From NCBI RefSeq assembly GCF_905475465.1, contig NC_062254.1, forward strand, positions 3,182,001 to 3,246,000: a stretch of DNA of 64,000 nucleotides, in the 5' to 3' direction. Origin of the DNA: Pieris napi. Taxonomy: Eukaryota; Arthropoda; Insecta; Lepidoptera; Pieridae. Positions 20,653 through 32,565 of this stretch are shown here, piece by piece. Position numbers and translations under genes: made by a program. Numbering within the stretch: the first letter of the stretch is position 1; the number at the start of each line of letters is the position of its first letter. The notes under the pieces are model-generated. The model was given only the letters and a program-made list of their open reading frames with translations. It ran no database searches and was not told the DNA's origin.

Positions 20653-20767
20653 TCACTTGTTTCTTACCTACTCTCACATACGGCTACCAAACGAGGACTT
20701 ACAATACAAAAATAAGAAGAAAAAAAAAATTGGTTGTTTGTAAAGTAGGTTTACGATCGAGATGTTT

Positions 20768-21095
20768 ACGTGATAACGTCTTATTGGTGATATAAGTTTT
20801 AGGGAAGTAAGGAATTAATGAAGATAACAATTTTTTCAAATTTTAAATTACATCTATCGTTTTATTCACACTTTTGATGATAAATTTCGGGTGTAAAATG
20901 ACAAGTTTACTTATTCGACTATGATATACATTTTTCTTCATACATTCACGGAATGACTGGCAGCGCTCGAGATGAGACGGGAGATCGGTCCGTCTCTCTC
21001 TCGTTATACCTGCGATCGCGCTCGTGAGTTTTTGGTGTGACACAAGTTTCTGAACATGTCACCCGACTAAAACGATTTTAAAGACGTTATCACGT
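20768..21095. repeat. Repeat-like block with 15-bp inverted ends and GA-rich core
   Basis: ACGTGATAACGTCTT at 20768-20782 is repeated inverted at 21081-21095. The interior carries GCGCTCGAGATGAGACGGG, CCGTCTCTCTCTCG and CGATCGCGCTCG, more GC-rich than its surroundings. Class unknown. Confidence 0.45.
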
Positions 21096-22389
21096 CAAAA
21101 AGCGAAAAAGTAAGGCGAAGAACAAAAGTGATAGACGCCTTTATCGACGCTACATTATGCCCTAAAACAGAAGTGGCGATGGGCATATAGCAAGATACAC
21201 TTGCACACAACACTCAGACTTACGCTAAAAATAATGATACTATAATACAGGTGAAAAATTAATATTTAAATTGCTAGATTAAAGATAACCTTGGCATCAA
21301 CCTGCGTTATGTCCTTGAACCGGCAACAATGGATTTGGAAATCAGTGAACTTAACCGGTTTTTTAATTACAAAATACCATGGTAAATGCTTACGTGAGCG
21401 ATTTGATAAGAGGTGAGTAATGTTTTTGGTCACGTTTTTAGGAGCTTTAGTTACAAAAAAAGTATAAACTATTATTTAAATACTCTATTTTTTGAAGGAC
21501 CATAGGTTCGGAAATACAACTATGTGGATCTGGTTCTACATAGTGGTGGTGCGCGGCCTGACTAAAAAACTGCCTTTAAAAACGCTTAGTTGTGGAACGG
21601 CAGACGTTGAGGTGATACGAGATACTATAGTGCAGGTATTCAAGATTCTCTTCTTTTCTTCGTTTAATTATCTTCTTTCACGGACCGCCTCCCATGTTTA
21701 GTTGCCGCAACCTGGTGGCTATAAACGTAAGGTCCTAAAGTTCGATTGCTGGCCGGCCCACCTTAAATTTCACCCAATAATTTTACTACCTATAAAATTA
21801 TTCTAGGCTTAAAAATTGAGTTAAAAATTAAAAACAACAACGTAAAAACAGTTCCGGTCTAGACCAACAAATAACATCCGATCAATAAAAACATTTCACA
21901 AATAACAAGAACTTGCATACAGAGTTAATGAGAAAAATAATTTGTTCCGTCGAGAAAATACTTGTTCATTAAATTTTCAAGTTTGTGCAAATTTCGAGGC
22001 ATAAGCGGCTTGCCAGGAAAATGTTTTCACATAACGGTGAGGCCGCACTGCTAATGCGCGGATTTTAATCGCGCGAAGTTGTGGTGAAAGACGCAACTAA
22101 ATTTTTGAACTACCGACATAGATAGAATCTGAATTAGGATATTAAATGGATTATAGTATGTCAATTAAATGTAATAATGCAGAAATTAGATATTAACATA
22201 AGCCGGTCGGTCCAAATAAAATTATACGATAAAACTAGGAACACTGAAAAACATAACAAAGACCAGTCTGCATATGTATTAGGAAGATCATCTAATAAAA
22301 TATTAAATTTATAACACACAAATATAGAGTATTTACAATATTTATAATAATATCTTTAAATATGGATAAATAGAAAACTAAAACAAATT
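21096..22389. other. No gene apart from the LINE fragment at 21.5 kb
   Basis: AT-rich, nothing else recognised. Confidence 0.45.
21488..21640 (-). repeat. Jockey-type LINE fragment
   Basis: GGTTCGGAAATACAACTATG, CTACATAGTGGTGGTGCGCG and GTGGAACGGCAGACG match the LINE C-terminal coding region at 7.64-7.75 kb. Confidence 0.8.
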
Positions 22390-22745
22390 TAAAAAGATTG
22401 GTCCCTGTGGCAGTGTACCTTTAATGCTGGCATTTCCTTGCTGTATTTCGATACTTATTCGTTGAATGAGGAAAGCACCACCTCTTAGGTCACCGGTACT
22501 ATCTACCAGGTGCGAACATAAGTCCTTAACTAAGCGCCTGTGCACTTGAACCCCACGGCACAAAAGTCTTTATTCCAAAGGGAGCAAAATTCAAGTTGGA
22601 GGTAAGACTCTTATACTTGAGCCGTAAATTATTTTGCGCCTGCTCTGCGGTCGCGCCAGATTTTGTACTTGAGCAAGGGAGGTGAGACGGTGAAAACGTG
22701 TCAACACACGTCGCATCCCAGACCAAATTCCGTCCCATCCTTCAA
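22390..22745 (-). pseudogene. LINE ORF C-terminal fragment (LVWDATCVDT...IQQGNAS)
   Basis: Minus-strand translation gives GRNLVWDATCVDTFSPSHLP in one frame and, after a frameshift, LVDSTGDLRGGAFLIQRISI...QQGNAS. These are ordered parts of a conserved C-terminal region of a non-LTR retrotransposon polyprotein. Two frames show it is broken. Related pieces at 4.7 and 18.2 kb. Confidence 0.7.
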
Positions 22746-24149
22746 GGGATCAAAGATATCCCAGCTTGCCATCGTCCCTAGCGATGCCTGTTGGCTCCAA
22801 ACTGGCTTGAATATTGACGGAGACAGCGGCGTATGATCAGTATTATTATAAAGTTTTAAATGTTATTTAGATTAAGAGTTTCTTTTCAAACATTATCAAA
22901 GCTCTTTTGCATAGATATTCATACACTAAAAGGTTACTTTTTCGTTGGCGTTCCGGAATCTCGCGCGTGTGCGCGTGTAAAAACCACTGTGCGGCCATAT
23001 TCTATCTCCGGACCTATGAGACAGACTGTGTATCTCAACTATAACTTTATGAACAATTACAGGAACTCTGTTACAAACTTGCATAAAATGTGGGAGCTTT
23101 GCCGCAAGTTTTATTAGCTTCGAGTACATAGAACATTTAAGTTTTCTTTTCATATGTACCTTACATACGTACCTTTTCGACGTTTTCTTAGGTGAAGATA
23201 ATAATTTTATATATGTGGAACAATATATTAAAACAAAAGAAAGATAGATTCTCCTATTGCTTCGGATAACATTTTAATGAATCGCTTTACCGGATGACCG
23301 TGAGTGAGAATGAGTGGCGCTACAATCTTTAAGGTCCGGCCCCAGATTTCTGTAGTTGTTTCGTCATCATATATGTTTCTTAATAGAGGTTAACAGCGTT
23401 CTGTGCCTGTCTCATATTGGTCTAATGCCGCTTACCTCACGATTTTTTTCCTTCACAGTACAAGCGAGGTAAATGCACACTTAGAAAGACCATTGTTGCA
23501 CAGCCGGCATCGAACTTACAACCTTAGATATTAGAGTCACATTTTAAAACCACGGCCACCACTTAATTTGTCGATTTAGTGTTGACAGTGCAATTTTATT
23601 TTCAATGTTAGTTCTAAACTGACTTTTGACCCCTGAACCTGCTTATTAGCCATGCGATGCCTCGAGAAAGTTTAACTATTTCAACTGATGACAAAGAGAA
23701 ATTTAATAAGTGAAACTTAATATTATGTATCAAGACGCACAAATATTTAATACATTACCATCCAGTTTAAAGCAAATAAAACCTTTTTACAAATTTAAAA
23801 AAACCTTAAAAAGTACATAGGTATAATTAACAGCATACTTATAAAATAAAAAAAATAAAAAAGTTCGATATAAATTAATGGAATAAATATGTATTTACAA
23901 ATCATCAAAAAGACCCTTCTAGCATTTATTAATGTCTGTGAACGAGCGTCTAAGAAATTATTAAAAATTAACTATGTGACTAATAAATTATTAGAAATTA
24001 TTCATTAGTAATGCCTGTTGTAATATCGATGCGACCTACCTGCGCTTTTGTAAAAAATATTTTACATATTGTTAGCAACTAATATTTTTATTTTATATAG
24101 CTTATTTTCAAATAATTTCATAACCTGTACATAACTAACCTACTCTAAA
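22746..24149. other. No gene apart from the SINE at 23.3 kb
   Basis: Short frames on both strands at 22.86-23.15 kb overlap each other antisense and show no domain. Confidence 0.45.
23311..23560 (-). repeat. tRNA-derived SINE, old copy
   Basis: AGTGGCGCTACAATC, GGCCCCAGATTTCTGTA, CCTTCACAGTACAAGCGAG, TGCACAGCCGGCATCGAAC; many substitutions. Confidence 0.75.
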
Positions 24150-24748
24150 TTTTCTCGCTAGTGAATGTAATTAAAACCCCTTCTTATCTCAAAAATCACT
24201 TTAAATTCTTAGGTCCTTCTAACTATATGTTACGCTCTTCTAATAGATGTTTATTGGAAATTCCTTCTCACACTTCATCCTTCTTAGGCAATTCATTCAC
24301 GATCTCCGCCATTAAGTTGTGGAATACGCTGCCCGACTCCGTACGATTGGCTACCTCTCTATCATCTTTTAAAACTCTTCTGCATAAACATTTCTTAACC
24401 TTATCCTATCCTGATCAATCGTGACTTGTATAAATCTTATGTTTCCTTTTTCATCACTATTTGCTGTCCATGTATTTGTAAGATTAGCTTTTAAGTTTTT
24501 AGTCTGTTGTAAATATTTTTTTTTTTTTTTTTGTATTACTTTAGATTAAGGTACTATGTATATATATATATATATTTATATAACATTTGTTTCTGCACTT
24601 CTCGCACGAATCATGTTTCTTTTTTTAGTTTTTTCTTTAACTAGGGTTGCCTGGAAGAGATCGCTTTTAGCGATAAGGCCGCCCGTTGCATCCCTTATAA
24701 TTTTTTTTGTATTGTGTTTGATTTATTGTTTTTTTGCAACGAAGTGTT

Positions 24749-24775
<27 letters not shown>
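24150..24775 (+). pseudogene. CR1-like LINE 3' end with (TAAA)n tail
   Basis: Encodes about 85 residues (24161-24424) ending a LINE ORF2: YMLRSSNRCLLEIPSH, SAIKLWNTLPDSVR, SSFKTLLHKHFL, the LWNxLPxxVR...SFKxxL pattern of CR1/Jockey-type C-termini. The 3' UTR holds GGTTGCCTGGAAGAGATCGC and AAGGCCGCCCGTTGCATCCC, a (TA)n run at about 24556-24575, and ends in seven TAAA units. 5'-truncated. Related tails at 47.37, 54.29 and 59.53 kb. Confidence 0.8.
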
Positions 24776-24779
<4 letters not shown>

Positions 24780-25277
24780 CTATGAGACTTAAAATATCTT
24801 TGAACCGAAGTGGAGCATTTTATACATAGAAGCATAAAGTTAAACCGAAACCTATCTATTTGATAAAAGGTATTTATTATTCATAGACTATAAAATAAAG
24901 CTAAACAAAACAAATCGATATTATTTTTTATAATAGGCCTGTTAAATAAAAAATAATTTATCGACACCGTGTCTTATAAAACCATTTAAAAAACTTAGCA
25001 ACATGTTTATCCAGTGGGTTGTGAAATATCCCATTATTGTTTGACGGGAACTGGCAGGTGACGAGGGTGAACTTTTTATAAATTCCAATTATTTTCACCG
25101 GATTTATAACCTCATAAATCTGGTATTATGATAAAAATAATAAAAACCATTTTAATTTATATTTCAATCAAATTATCTTGTGTAAGATTATAATACATTC
25201 CTTAGACTTTCTTACAAATAAAACATTTATTCTACATGGACAGAAGTATGAAAACAATTAAAATAATTTTGTTTATA

Positions 25278-25690
25278 GAACAGGGGGCAAACGGGCAGGA
25301 TGAGGAGGAGGCTCACCTGATAAAAAAAAAAAAAATATGTTTATTATGGAATATAAGATACAGGTGTCACTTATTCCACGTCATTAAATCTGAATAGGTA
25401 GACATCTCTACTCATCGGCAAAGAAGACAGAGGGTGTAGGCCGAGAGAAAAAGCCGGCGTAAAAAACTCTCGGTAGGTACTCTAGCAAATGATCAAACAA
25501 TACTGAACTGATGTTAAGTGATACCGCCGCCCATGGACACTCTTACACGCATCGCGAGTGCGATGCCGGCCTATTAGGAATTCGTACGCTCTTTTCTTGA
25601 AGGACCTTAAGTTGAATTGGTTGGAAATACTTCAGTGGGCAGCTGGTTCCACATAGCGGTGGTGCGAGGCAAAAATTGCCATGCCTCTTC
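25278..25690 (-). repeat. Jockey-type LINE tail with nested insertion
   Basis: GGGGCAAACGGGCAGGATG ... GGCTCACCTGAT, interrupted, then CTGATGTTAAGTGATACCGC, GCCCATGGACACTC and the coding end up to about 25690. The interruption is 25322-25507. Confidence 0.85.
25322..25507 (-). mobile_element. 186-bp LINE 3' end inserted in the LINE tail
   Basis: Bounded by CTGAT at 25317-25321 and 25508-25512. Minus-strand sense: CTCTCGGCCTACACCCTCTG, GATGAGTAGAGATGTCTACC, GACGTGGAATAAGTGACACC, ending ATAATAAACATA plus a T run. It looks like the 3' UTR of another moth non-LTR element. Confidence 0.65.
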
Positions 25691-25888
25691 ATGAGGGAGA
25701 TGCGCTAAGCTACTCCTCTTCATCGCCAAATAACAATGATGGAAACGCCGCAACAGCGAACCAGATAGAGCGTAAAAGTTCATTGATTTACTTATTATTT
25801 ATTAATTATAAATATATTTACAAAGAGAGAAAGGACGGACGGTAACATGTCTCCGGCGAGTTCACGTATACCATGAAGTCAATTTCCA

Positions 25889-26110
25889 ATCAACAAAAGC
25901 GGTGCTAGTGGCTTAAGCGTGCGACCCTCATCCTTAAGGACATGCGTTCGAATCACGGCTGTACCAATTACATTTTATTTCTACGTATATGTGCGCAATT
26001 AACTTTTGCTCCTACGGTTTAGGAAAACATCGACAGGAAACCGGCATGCCTCAATCCCAAATATCAATGACATGTGTCAGACACAGAAAGCAATAGAGAC
26101 TTGTTTATAA
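25889..26110 (+). repeat. tRNA-derived SINE, diverged
   Basis: GTGCTAGTGGCTTAAGCGTG, GCGTTCGAATCACGGCTGTA, AGGAAAACATCGACAGGAAA, ATGACATGTGTCAGACACAG in the order of the SINE. Confidence 0.75.
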
Positions 26111-26261
26111 AAAATTATCCAGATACGGATGCAATCTGAAACCAAGACCCATTTTACCGCCACCGCCACTGTATTGCTATTTCACCATTTGCTTTTGTAC
26201 AAACAATAGAATCACCTACATCACCTCCAGTAGTGTCGAAAGCGAATAGTCAAAGTCAAAT

Positions 26262-26400
26262 CATTTATTTCAATTAGACCATCTAAAATGGCACTTTTGA
26301 ACGAAATAAAAAAGGACAAAAAAGTGCGTGCGTACAAAGTACACATGTCAGAGGTAAAACTTCTTTGGCAAAGTAATTTTTAAGTCTTGTTCCTATTTAA
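26262..26400 (-). repeat. LINE 3' tail ending (TTTGAC)n
   Basis: Minus strand reads GTGCCATTTTAGATGGTC ... AAATAAATGATTTGACTTTG, a LINE 3' UTR with a TTTGAC tail repeat; related to 42.93-43.26 kb. Confidence 0.5.
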
Positions 26401-26429
26401 ACAAATCTAATCTAATTTATAAAATAACT

Positions 26430-27240
26430 AAGTTAAAGTTAAGAGTTTTAAACTCTCTCTCTCAATCTTACTCACTATAGCTCTCTCCCACCTGTCGCTC
26501 CATGGTACTGTGTGTGATGCGACGTTTGCTCTATCTAACTCTCTCTCTCTCCCGATCTTTCTTACTTGCTACTCTCGCTCCATGGCTATTTGCTTTATGC
26601 TACGTTCGCCCTTTCTCACTCTCTCTCAATCGGTATCAATCGCTCTCTCGACAAAAACGCTGCACATCTCCGTGACGCCAATATTATTCATTCGTTTCAT
26701 CCGTGAAAAATTTACCCTCATGCGCCTAAAGAAGTTTCACCTCAACAATAGATCTACCTTGATTTAGCCGGACGACAGCATCTATAACTTTATTATCTAA
26801 TATTCATATAAAAATATTCGGTCCCAACTTTCCAGTCAGGGAGACGCTGAAGTGGGATCTTCGCACCGCAAGTTAACCGTGTCAAGAGTTTCTGCCTGTC
26901 AACGCTTGGAAATTTGCTAGGAAAACTTTTAGATAGGAGTAAACACAGTATGATAACAATTTATAACACTTAATCGGAACTGTCAGTATTGTCCTGATTT
27001 ATGAATAATTCGGTTATAATATACGACTTAATAAGATTATTTATATCGTTAGAACAGACGATTACGAGAATATCAATAGATTTAGTTAAACGAACGATTA
27101 AAAAAATTACAGACGCAAAAGTTAACAAGCCCCACGATCTTAATTTTGGATCGCATCTCGATCGAAGTAGAATGAAACTTTTTTATATTTATTTATTTAT
27201 AACTGTTAAAACAACATTTATGCTTAAAACATACAAAAAA
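26430..27240. other. CT-rich stretch and AT-rich DNA, no supported gene
   Basis: 26.44-26.66 kb is rich in CTCT runs and contains CGCTCCATGG twice; 26.70-26.75 kb carries a degenerate copy of the GGCGCG repeat (ATGCGCCTAAAGAAGTTTCA). A 98-codon frame at 27001-27297 runs into the duplicated segment and shows no domain; not called. Confidence 0.5.
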
Positions 27241-28890
27241 AGCCCCGTTAAGAGTGTAATACACATATTTTCATTAATGTTAGCAATTAAATTGTAAGGG
27301 TGACAAAGCCTATTTTAGGAGCACCAAAGTACAATTGACTCATGTATTCGCTTAGATGTTTTAAATAAAGGAATTTATATATTAATATCAAAAATATACA
27401 GCGAGGAATGCTGCCATTAAAGGGACCAAACTTTTTAAATTTGCTTTAGTTTTCTATTAATCTATTATTATTATTACTTTGAAGGTTTAAAATATTGTAA
27501 GTACGTACTCTATTTTTGTGTGTATACAAAATAAATGTTGATCCGTAGATCTACATCAAAATTTTTAAACTACTAAACAAAAATAAATGAAAACCTTATT
27601 AATCTTATGAAAGCATTTTTTTCGTAATAAACTAATTATTTTTCAGGTTCACTTTAGAAATTTATGCCTTTAATTAAAATTAAATACTGACCTATTTCGT
27701 AACCGTAATGGCACTGAACTAATTATATCTAATAGCATTACTTTTCATGAACTTTTCTGTACAATTAGTTAGATATTTTATAATTAAGTAAATATATATA
27801 CAGTAATTACTTGAATTAAACACATTTTGACAACATAGAGGCCAGAGAAGTAGAAGTTGTATTCGTGTTAAACAGGTTATATTATCTAAAACAGGCGAAT
27901 ATATGCAACAAGTGCCTTATACATTATTGAACACTAACGTAATTTTATTTTGATTGTATTATTTTCTTATGGAACCGTCTCTTCGTCAGTAAAACTTTGT
28001 CAGATAAAATTTTGCCTCAATATTTTCGACTTCTGTGTTATGTAGAAATTACTACAAAACAGGCGACTTCAAACGTAGTTCGAAAGGTTAGGCTACGCAA
28101 ATGTACTATGTGTATGGTCAGAGATTGTTTTGAGGTTATCACGACTAAATTTCAACCACTATTTCCTGTCTCTTTCGACCATGACTGCTGTAAAGTATTG
28201 AGAACGTCAAGCAAATAATTTAATAAATGTGCGTAAAATAAATGGAGTCGAAAATAATATCTATTTTACTAAAGCTTTAATTCATTTAATATCGTTTAAT
28301 AATTATTTTAAAAGCGTTTTTATCTCTGTCATTTGCAAATCGTTTGTGGTTCGTCATTTAATAAATTATTCAGTGGTAACTGCATCGTAGTTAAATTGTC
28401 TCCGTAACTATGAAATTCAGGGCTGCTACTGTGTGGAAATATGTTCTAAAGGTATAATTCTCATACTATTGATAATTCAGTACTCATCATGATTCTGCAT
28501 TAGTTTAAAGACTGCGTTTCACACAATAAGATAATAATGGTTACAGTTAGTTGTAGTTTAACCGATAAATACAAATTAAACTTATTTAATAATTAGGATT
28601 TTTTGATGACTACATTTTTTCCACAAACCGAAGTGCCACAAAGAATGGTTTGGTGGCCGTTTTTACACAATTTTATATTAAATTACATTATCTTAGATTT
28701 TGCGCTATGGTATTAAGAATCACCTGCATCGTGAGTACACCCCACATACACACCATCACACAACACAGCCAAATTAGGTATTACTTAGTTAAATGTATCT
28801 ATTGAATAAGTTTTATTGTTTTTTTTTCCTTTTGTTAATGTTTGAAACTTTTTGTATATAATCTTTGTTAACTGTAGAATTACGAATTAC
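27241..28890. repeat. Direct duplication, copy 1
   Basis: From CCCCGTTAAGAGTGTAATAC to the CTGTAGAATTACGAATTAC region, this matches 29246-30731 nearly base for base with scattered substitutions and small indels. It has 175 bp (28446-28620) absent from copy 2. No long open frame is conserved between the copies, so it looks non-coding. Confidence 0.88.
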
Positions 28891-29044
28891 AATTTCTCAG
28901 GACACATCACTATCTATAAAAAATGTCGCGACAGCATGTCTCTATCTTTTATAGTTACGTAACAATAAGCGTCCTTTTATTAAACATTTTTTATTAAAAT
29001 ACCACTGGTAGAAAAGGCTCTTTATTCGTACCTAGGTATTTATC

Positions 29045-29190
29045 CTTATCAAAATAATTACCAACGTTTCACATAAGCTACAATTTAATGGCATAACCAC
29101 CAAAAAAGCATGGTAGATTGGTGTTCTTCTGCCTTTTCTCTTGAATAGTTGACTACTACTGTTTACTACATCAATTGTATTCGAGCATAA
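29045..29190 (+). repeat. Helitron fragment between the duplicated segments
   Basis: CCAACGTTTCACATAAGCTA, CAATTTAATGGCATAACCAC and CAAAAAAGCATGG match the interior of the Helitron at 41.95-42.31 kb. Confidence 0.65.
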
Positions 29191-29245
29191 AAAATTTAAA
29201 CTAGCAAGTAAAAATTAAACACAAGCAAACAGTTAAAAACTTAAA

Positions 29246-30731
29246 CCCCATTAAGAGCGTAATACACATATTTTCATTAATGTTAGCAATTAAATTGTAA
29301 GGGTAACATAGCCTATTTTCAGGAACATCAAAAGTACAATTGACTCATGTATTCGCTTATATGTTTTAAATAAAGGAATATATATTAATATTAAAAATAT
29401 ACTGCGAGGAATGCTGCCACCATTAAAGGGACCAAACTTTTTAAATTTGCTTTTGTGTTCTATTAATCTATTATTATTACTATGTATCTATTATTATACT
29501 ATTACTATGTAGATTTAAAATATTGTAAGTACGTACTCTATTTTTGTGCGGTATACAAAAGAAATGTTGATCTGCAGACCTACATCGAAATTTTTGAACT
29601 ACTAAACAAAAATAAATGAAAACATTAATCTTATGAAAGCAATTTTTTCGAAATAAATTAATTATTTTTCAGATCCACTTTAGAAATTTATGCCTTTAAT
29701 TAAAATTAAATACTGACCTATTTCGTAACCGTAATGGCACTGAACTAATTATATCTAATAGCATTACTTTTCATGAACTTTTCTGTACAATTATTTAGAT
29801 ATTTTATAATTAAGTAAATATATATACAGTAATTACTTGAATAAAACACATTTTGACAACATAGAGGCCAGAGAAGTAGAAGTTGTATTCGTGTTAAACA
29901 GGTTATATTATCTAAAACAGGCGAATATATGCAACAAGTGCCTTATACATTATTGAACACTAACGTAATTTTATTTTGATTGTATTATTTTCTTATGGAA
30001 CCGTCTCTTCGTCAGTAAAACTTTGTCAGATAAAATTTTGCCTCAATACTTTCGACTTCTGTGTTATGTAGAAATTACTACAAAACAGGCGACTTCAAAC
30101 GTAGTTCGAAAGGTTAGGCTACGCAAATGTACTATGTATGGTCAGAGATTATTTTGAGGTTATCACGACTAAATTTCAAACACTATTTCCTGTCTCTTTC
30201 GACCATGACTGCTGTAAAGCATTCAGAACGTCAAGCAAATAATGTAATAAATGTGCGTAAATTAAATGGAGTCGGAAATAATATCTATTTTACTAAAGCT
30301 TTAATTCATTTAATATCGTTTTATAATTATTTTAAAAGCGTTTTTATCTCTGTCATTTGCAAATCGTTTGTGGTTCGTCATTTAATAAATTATTCAGTGG
30401 TAACTGCATCGTAGTTAAATTGTCTCCGTAACTATGAAATTCAGGGCTGCTACTGTGTGGAAATATGTTCCACAAACCGAAGTGCCACAAAGAATGGTTT
30501 GGTAGCCGTTTTTACACAATTTTATATTAAATTACATTATCTTAGATTTTGCGCTATGGTATTAAGAATCACCTGCATCGTGAGTACACCCCACATACAC
30601 ACCATCACACAACACAGCCAAATTAGGTATTACGTAGTTAATTTATTGAATAAGTTTGATTGATTTTTTTCCTTTTGTAAATGTTTGAAACTTTTTGTAT
30701 ATAATCTTTGTTAGCTGTAGAATTACGAAAT
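29246..30731. repeat. Direct duplication, copy 2
   Basis: Second copy of 27241-28890, offset about 2.0 kb, lacking the 175-bp block (the sequence joins ATGTT directly to CCACAAACCG at about 30468). Either a segmental duplication or two copies of an unclassified element. Confidence 0.88.
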
Positions 30732-31114
30732 AAAATAATAAAATCTGAGCTCGCCTTGATATTCTCTTAACATGAAGAAAGTCACATGTGTCAGTCGTAA
30801 GGATAAGGAGAAAATTCGTATTTGAACAATAAGAGAAGTTAGACTGATAATATAATAACTATTACTTTGTTTTAAAATAGTACACAATACGTACAAACAC
30901 TCACAAAGAAACAATAAAATTGACAAAAATTTTAAAATAAAATGCGTCTAGCATAACCCAAGCGAAACAAGAAAGTAAATGGATTGGCGATCGGCCAAGT
31001 TAAAATATTAAACGATAATAAATATCTTAAATGTTAAAATATAAATAATAAACCCTCACCATAAGTTAGAAAATCAGTAATATGTATTTCGAACAACTCT
31101 AATAAATACTAATA

Positions 31115-31840
31115 CAGTAGAACCTCGATAAGATAAAGTCCAAGGGAAACACAAAATATTTTATGTTATAGAGGTTTTAAGTTATCAAGGTTCTATGTCA
31201 GGTAAAGGCTAATATAGAGGTATGTACATGTTTCTATGTACCCTTCCTCCCATTTTTACTTGAATGCATCAGAAGGATGGAAAATTAAATTTGTAATCAT
31301 ATTTATTCACATTACTTACATTACATAAAAATAAAACAACAACTAAAGGTTTAGTCTACTTAAAAAAATCTGTGATTTTCTTTTGTTTTAAAAAATTTAC
31401 TGTTTCTAAATCGATTTGATTTTCAATGACAAATAGAGAGGAGAATACATTAACACATTAACTTATGATGCAAGTAAGTCGTTGTCACAAAGCTAACCAC
31501 CGCAAAGCTTTGAAGAATTTAGATAAAGCAAACAATAGGTAATGTATTGTTTACGTTAACAATACATTAGTAAACACGTGCAAGCAATAAATACCGAAAC
31601 CATTTGTTTTGACACTCTTATAAAATGACTCTTCACAAACAATTTTATGTTATAGAGGTTGTGGAAACATTTCTTTTAGTTACTGAGGGCCTATACAGAG
31701 ATTATTTATTTACGTTATAGAGGTTCCGTATTTTAAGTTATAGAGGTTTTGGGCTCTGATGGGAAGGGAACATAGTATTTTTTGAAGTACCTAACAGAGG
31801 TTTTTATGTTACCGAGGTTTACGTTATCGAGGTTCTACTG
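31115..31840. mobile_element. pogo-like MITE with GTTATAGAGGTT array
   Basis: Inverted ends CAGTAGAACCTCGATAA and TTATCGAGGTTCTACTG flanked by TA at 31113-31114 and 31841-31842, as for Tc1/mariner/pogo elements. Inside, GTTATAGAGGTT or close variants start at 31165, 31181, 31649, 31714, 31737, 31808 and 31823. No transposase. Confidence 0.8.
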
Positions 31841-32439
31841 TAATATTTTTTTACATAATGGTTGATGGTTGATGAGCTGTCATGATAAACGAAATACAAA
31901 AATGACTTTGCCGCAAGAAAAAATGTATATTAGACATTTTGTATATAAAACGTAAAACTCAAAATAAATTTGAACGTATCGCATACAGATTTATATTAAA
32001 TTTATTATGGAATTACCTATTTAAAAAATTATGTACTCTGTGCCTTATGATTTGGCCCGTTATAATCTAGAGGACCAACGATATGACAATTGATACTGTT
32101 AAAGATTATGTGCTGATATTTAATCGCTTAAAATCTAGTAAGCGACAACCCTATGGTATTAAGTGTGAGTTGCGACAATGGTATTTATTTGAACATTTGT
32201 ATTCAAGTAGAGTTTGTATGCAGACAGGGAGAGTGCAAGGAATTCTGTTGACTCCCGAATTCCATTTTATATTCCTGTGACGCAACATGCAATTTTACTT
32301 TCCCGTTGCGAACTTTCTTCCGTGTTTATTTGACGACTTAATGCTCGTGTAGACATGAAAATTTATTAAATTTCTCCCATTGATTTCATCATTTATTACT
32401 TGGTACTTCGTATGTTCTTAAATAAGTAAGTTTTATAGA

Positions 32440-32565
32440 ACAGTGGCAAATATGCGACAGGCTCAAGATATTAAGATATCTCCGCCCATAACCAGCTTCT
32501 AGCAGAAGGCTCGTGAATGTTGACGGCTTTTTAAGAATGATTACGATCTTTTCTTCAATCGCCAT
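32440..32565 (-). repeat. Jockey-type LINE tail, decayed
   Basis: GTGGCAAATATGCGACAGGC, GATATCTCCGCCCATAACC, AGAAGGCTCGTGAATGTTGA and GATCTTTTCTTCAA follow the tail order with many changes. Confidence 0.6.

Noticed and set aside
26430..26700. CT-rich stretch as a coding exon (85-codon ORF at 26510-26767)
   Set aside because: The apparent Ser/Leu-rich protein is produced by CTCT runs and ends in a dispersed repeat.
27001..27297. 98-codon plus-strand ORF
   Set aside because: No domain, AT-driven amino-acid content, and its 3' part is duplicated non-coding DNA.
28446..28620. The 175-bp block of duplication copy 1 as a transposon insertion
   Set aside because: No inverted repeats, A-tail or target duplication were found at its edges, so a deletion in copy 2 is equally likely.
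30127..30414. 95-codon ORF in duplication copy 2 (and the 73-codon ORF at 27997-28218 in copy 1)
   Set aside because: The two copies have different frames and lengths over the same DNA, which argues against coding.
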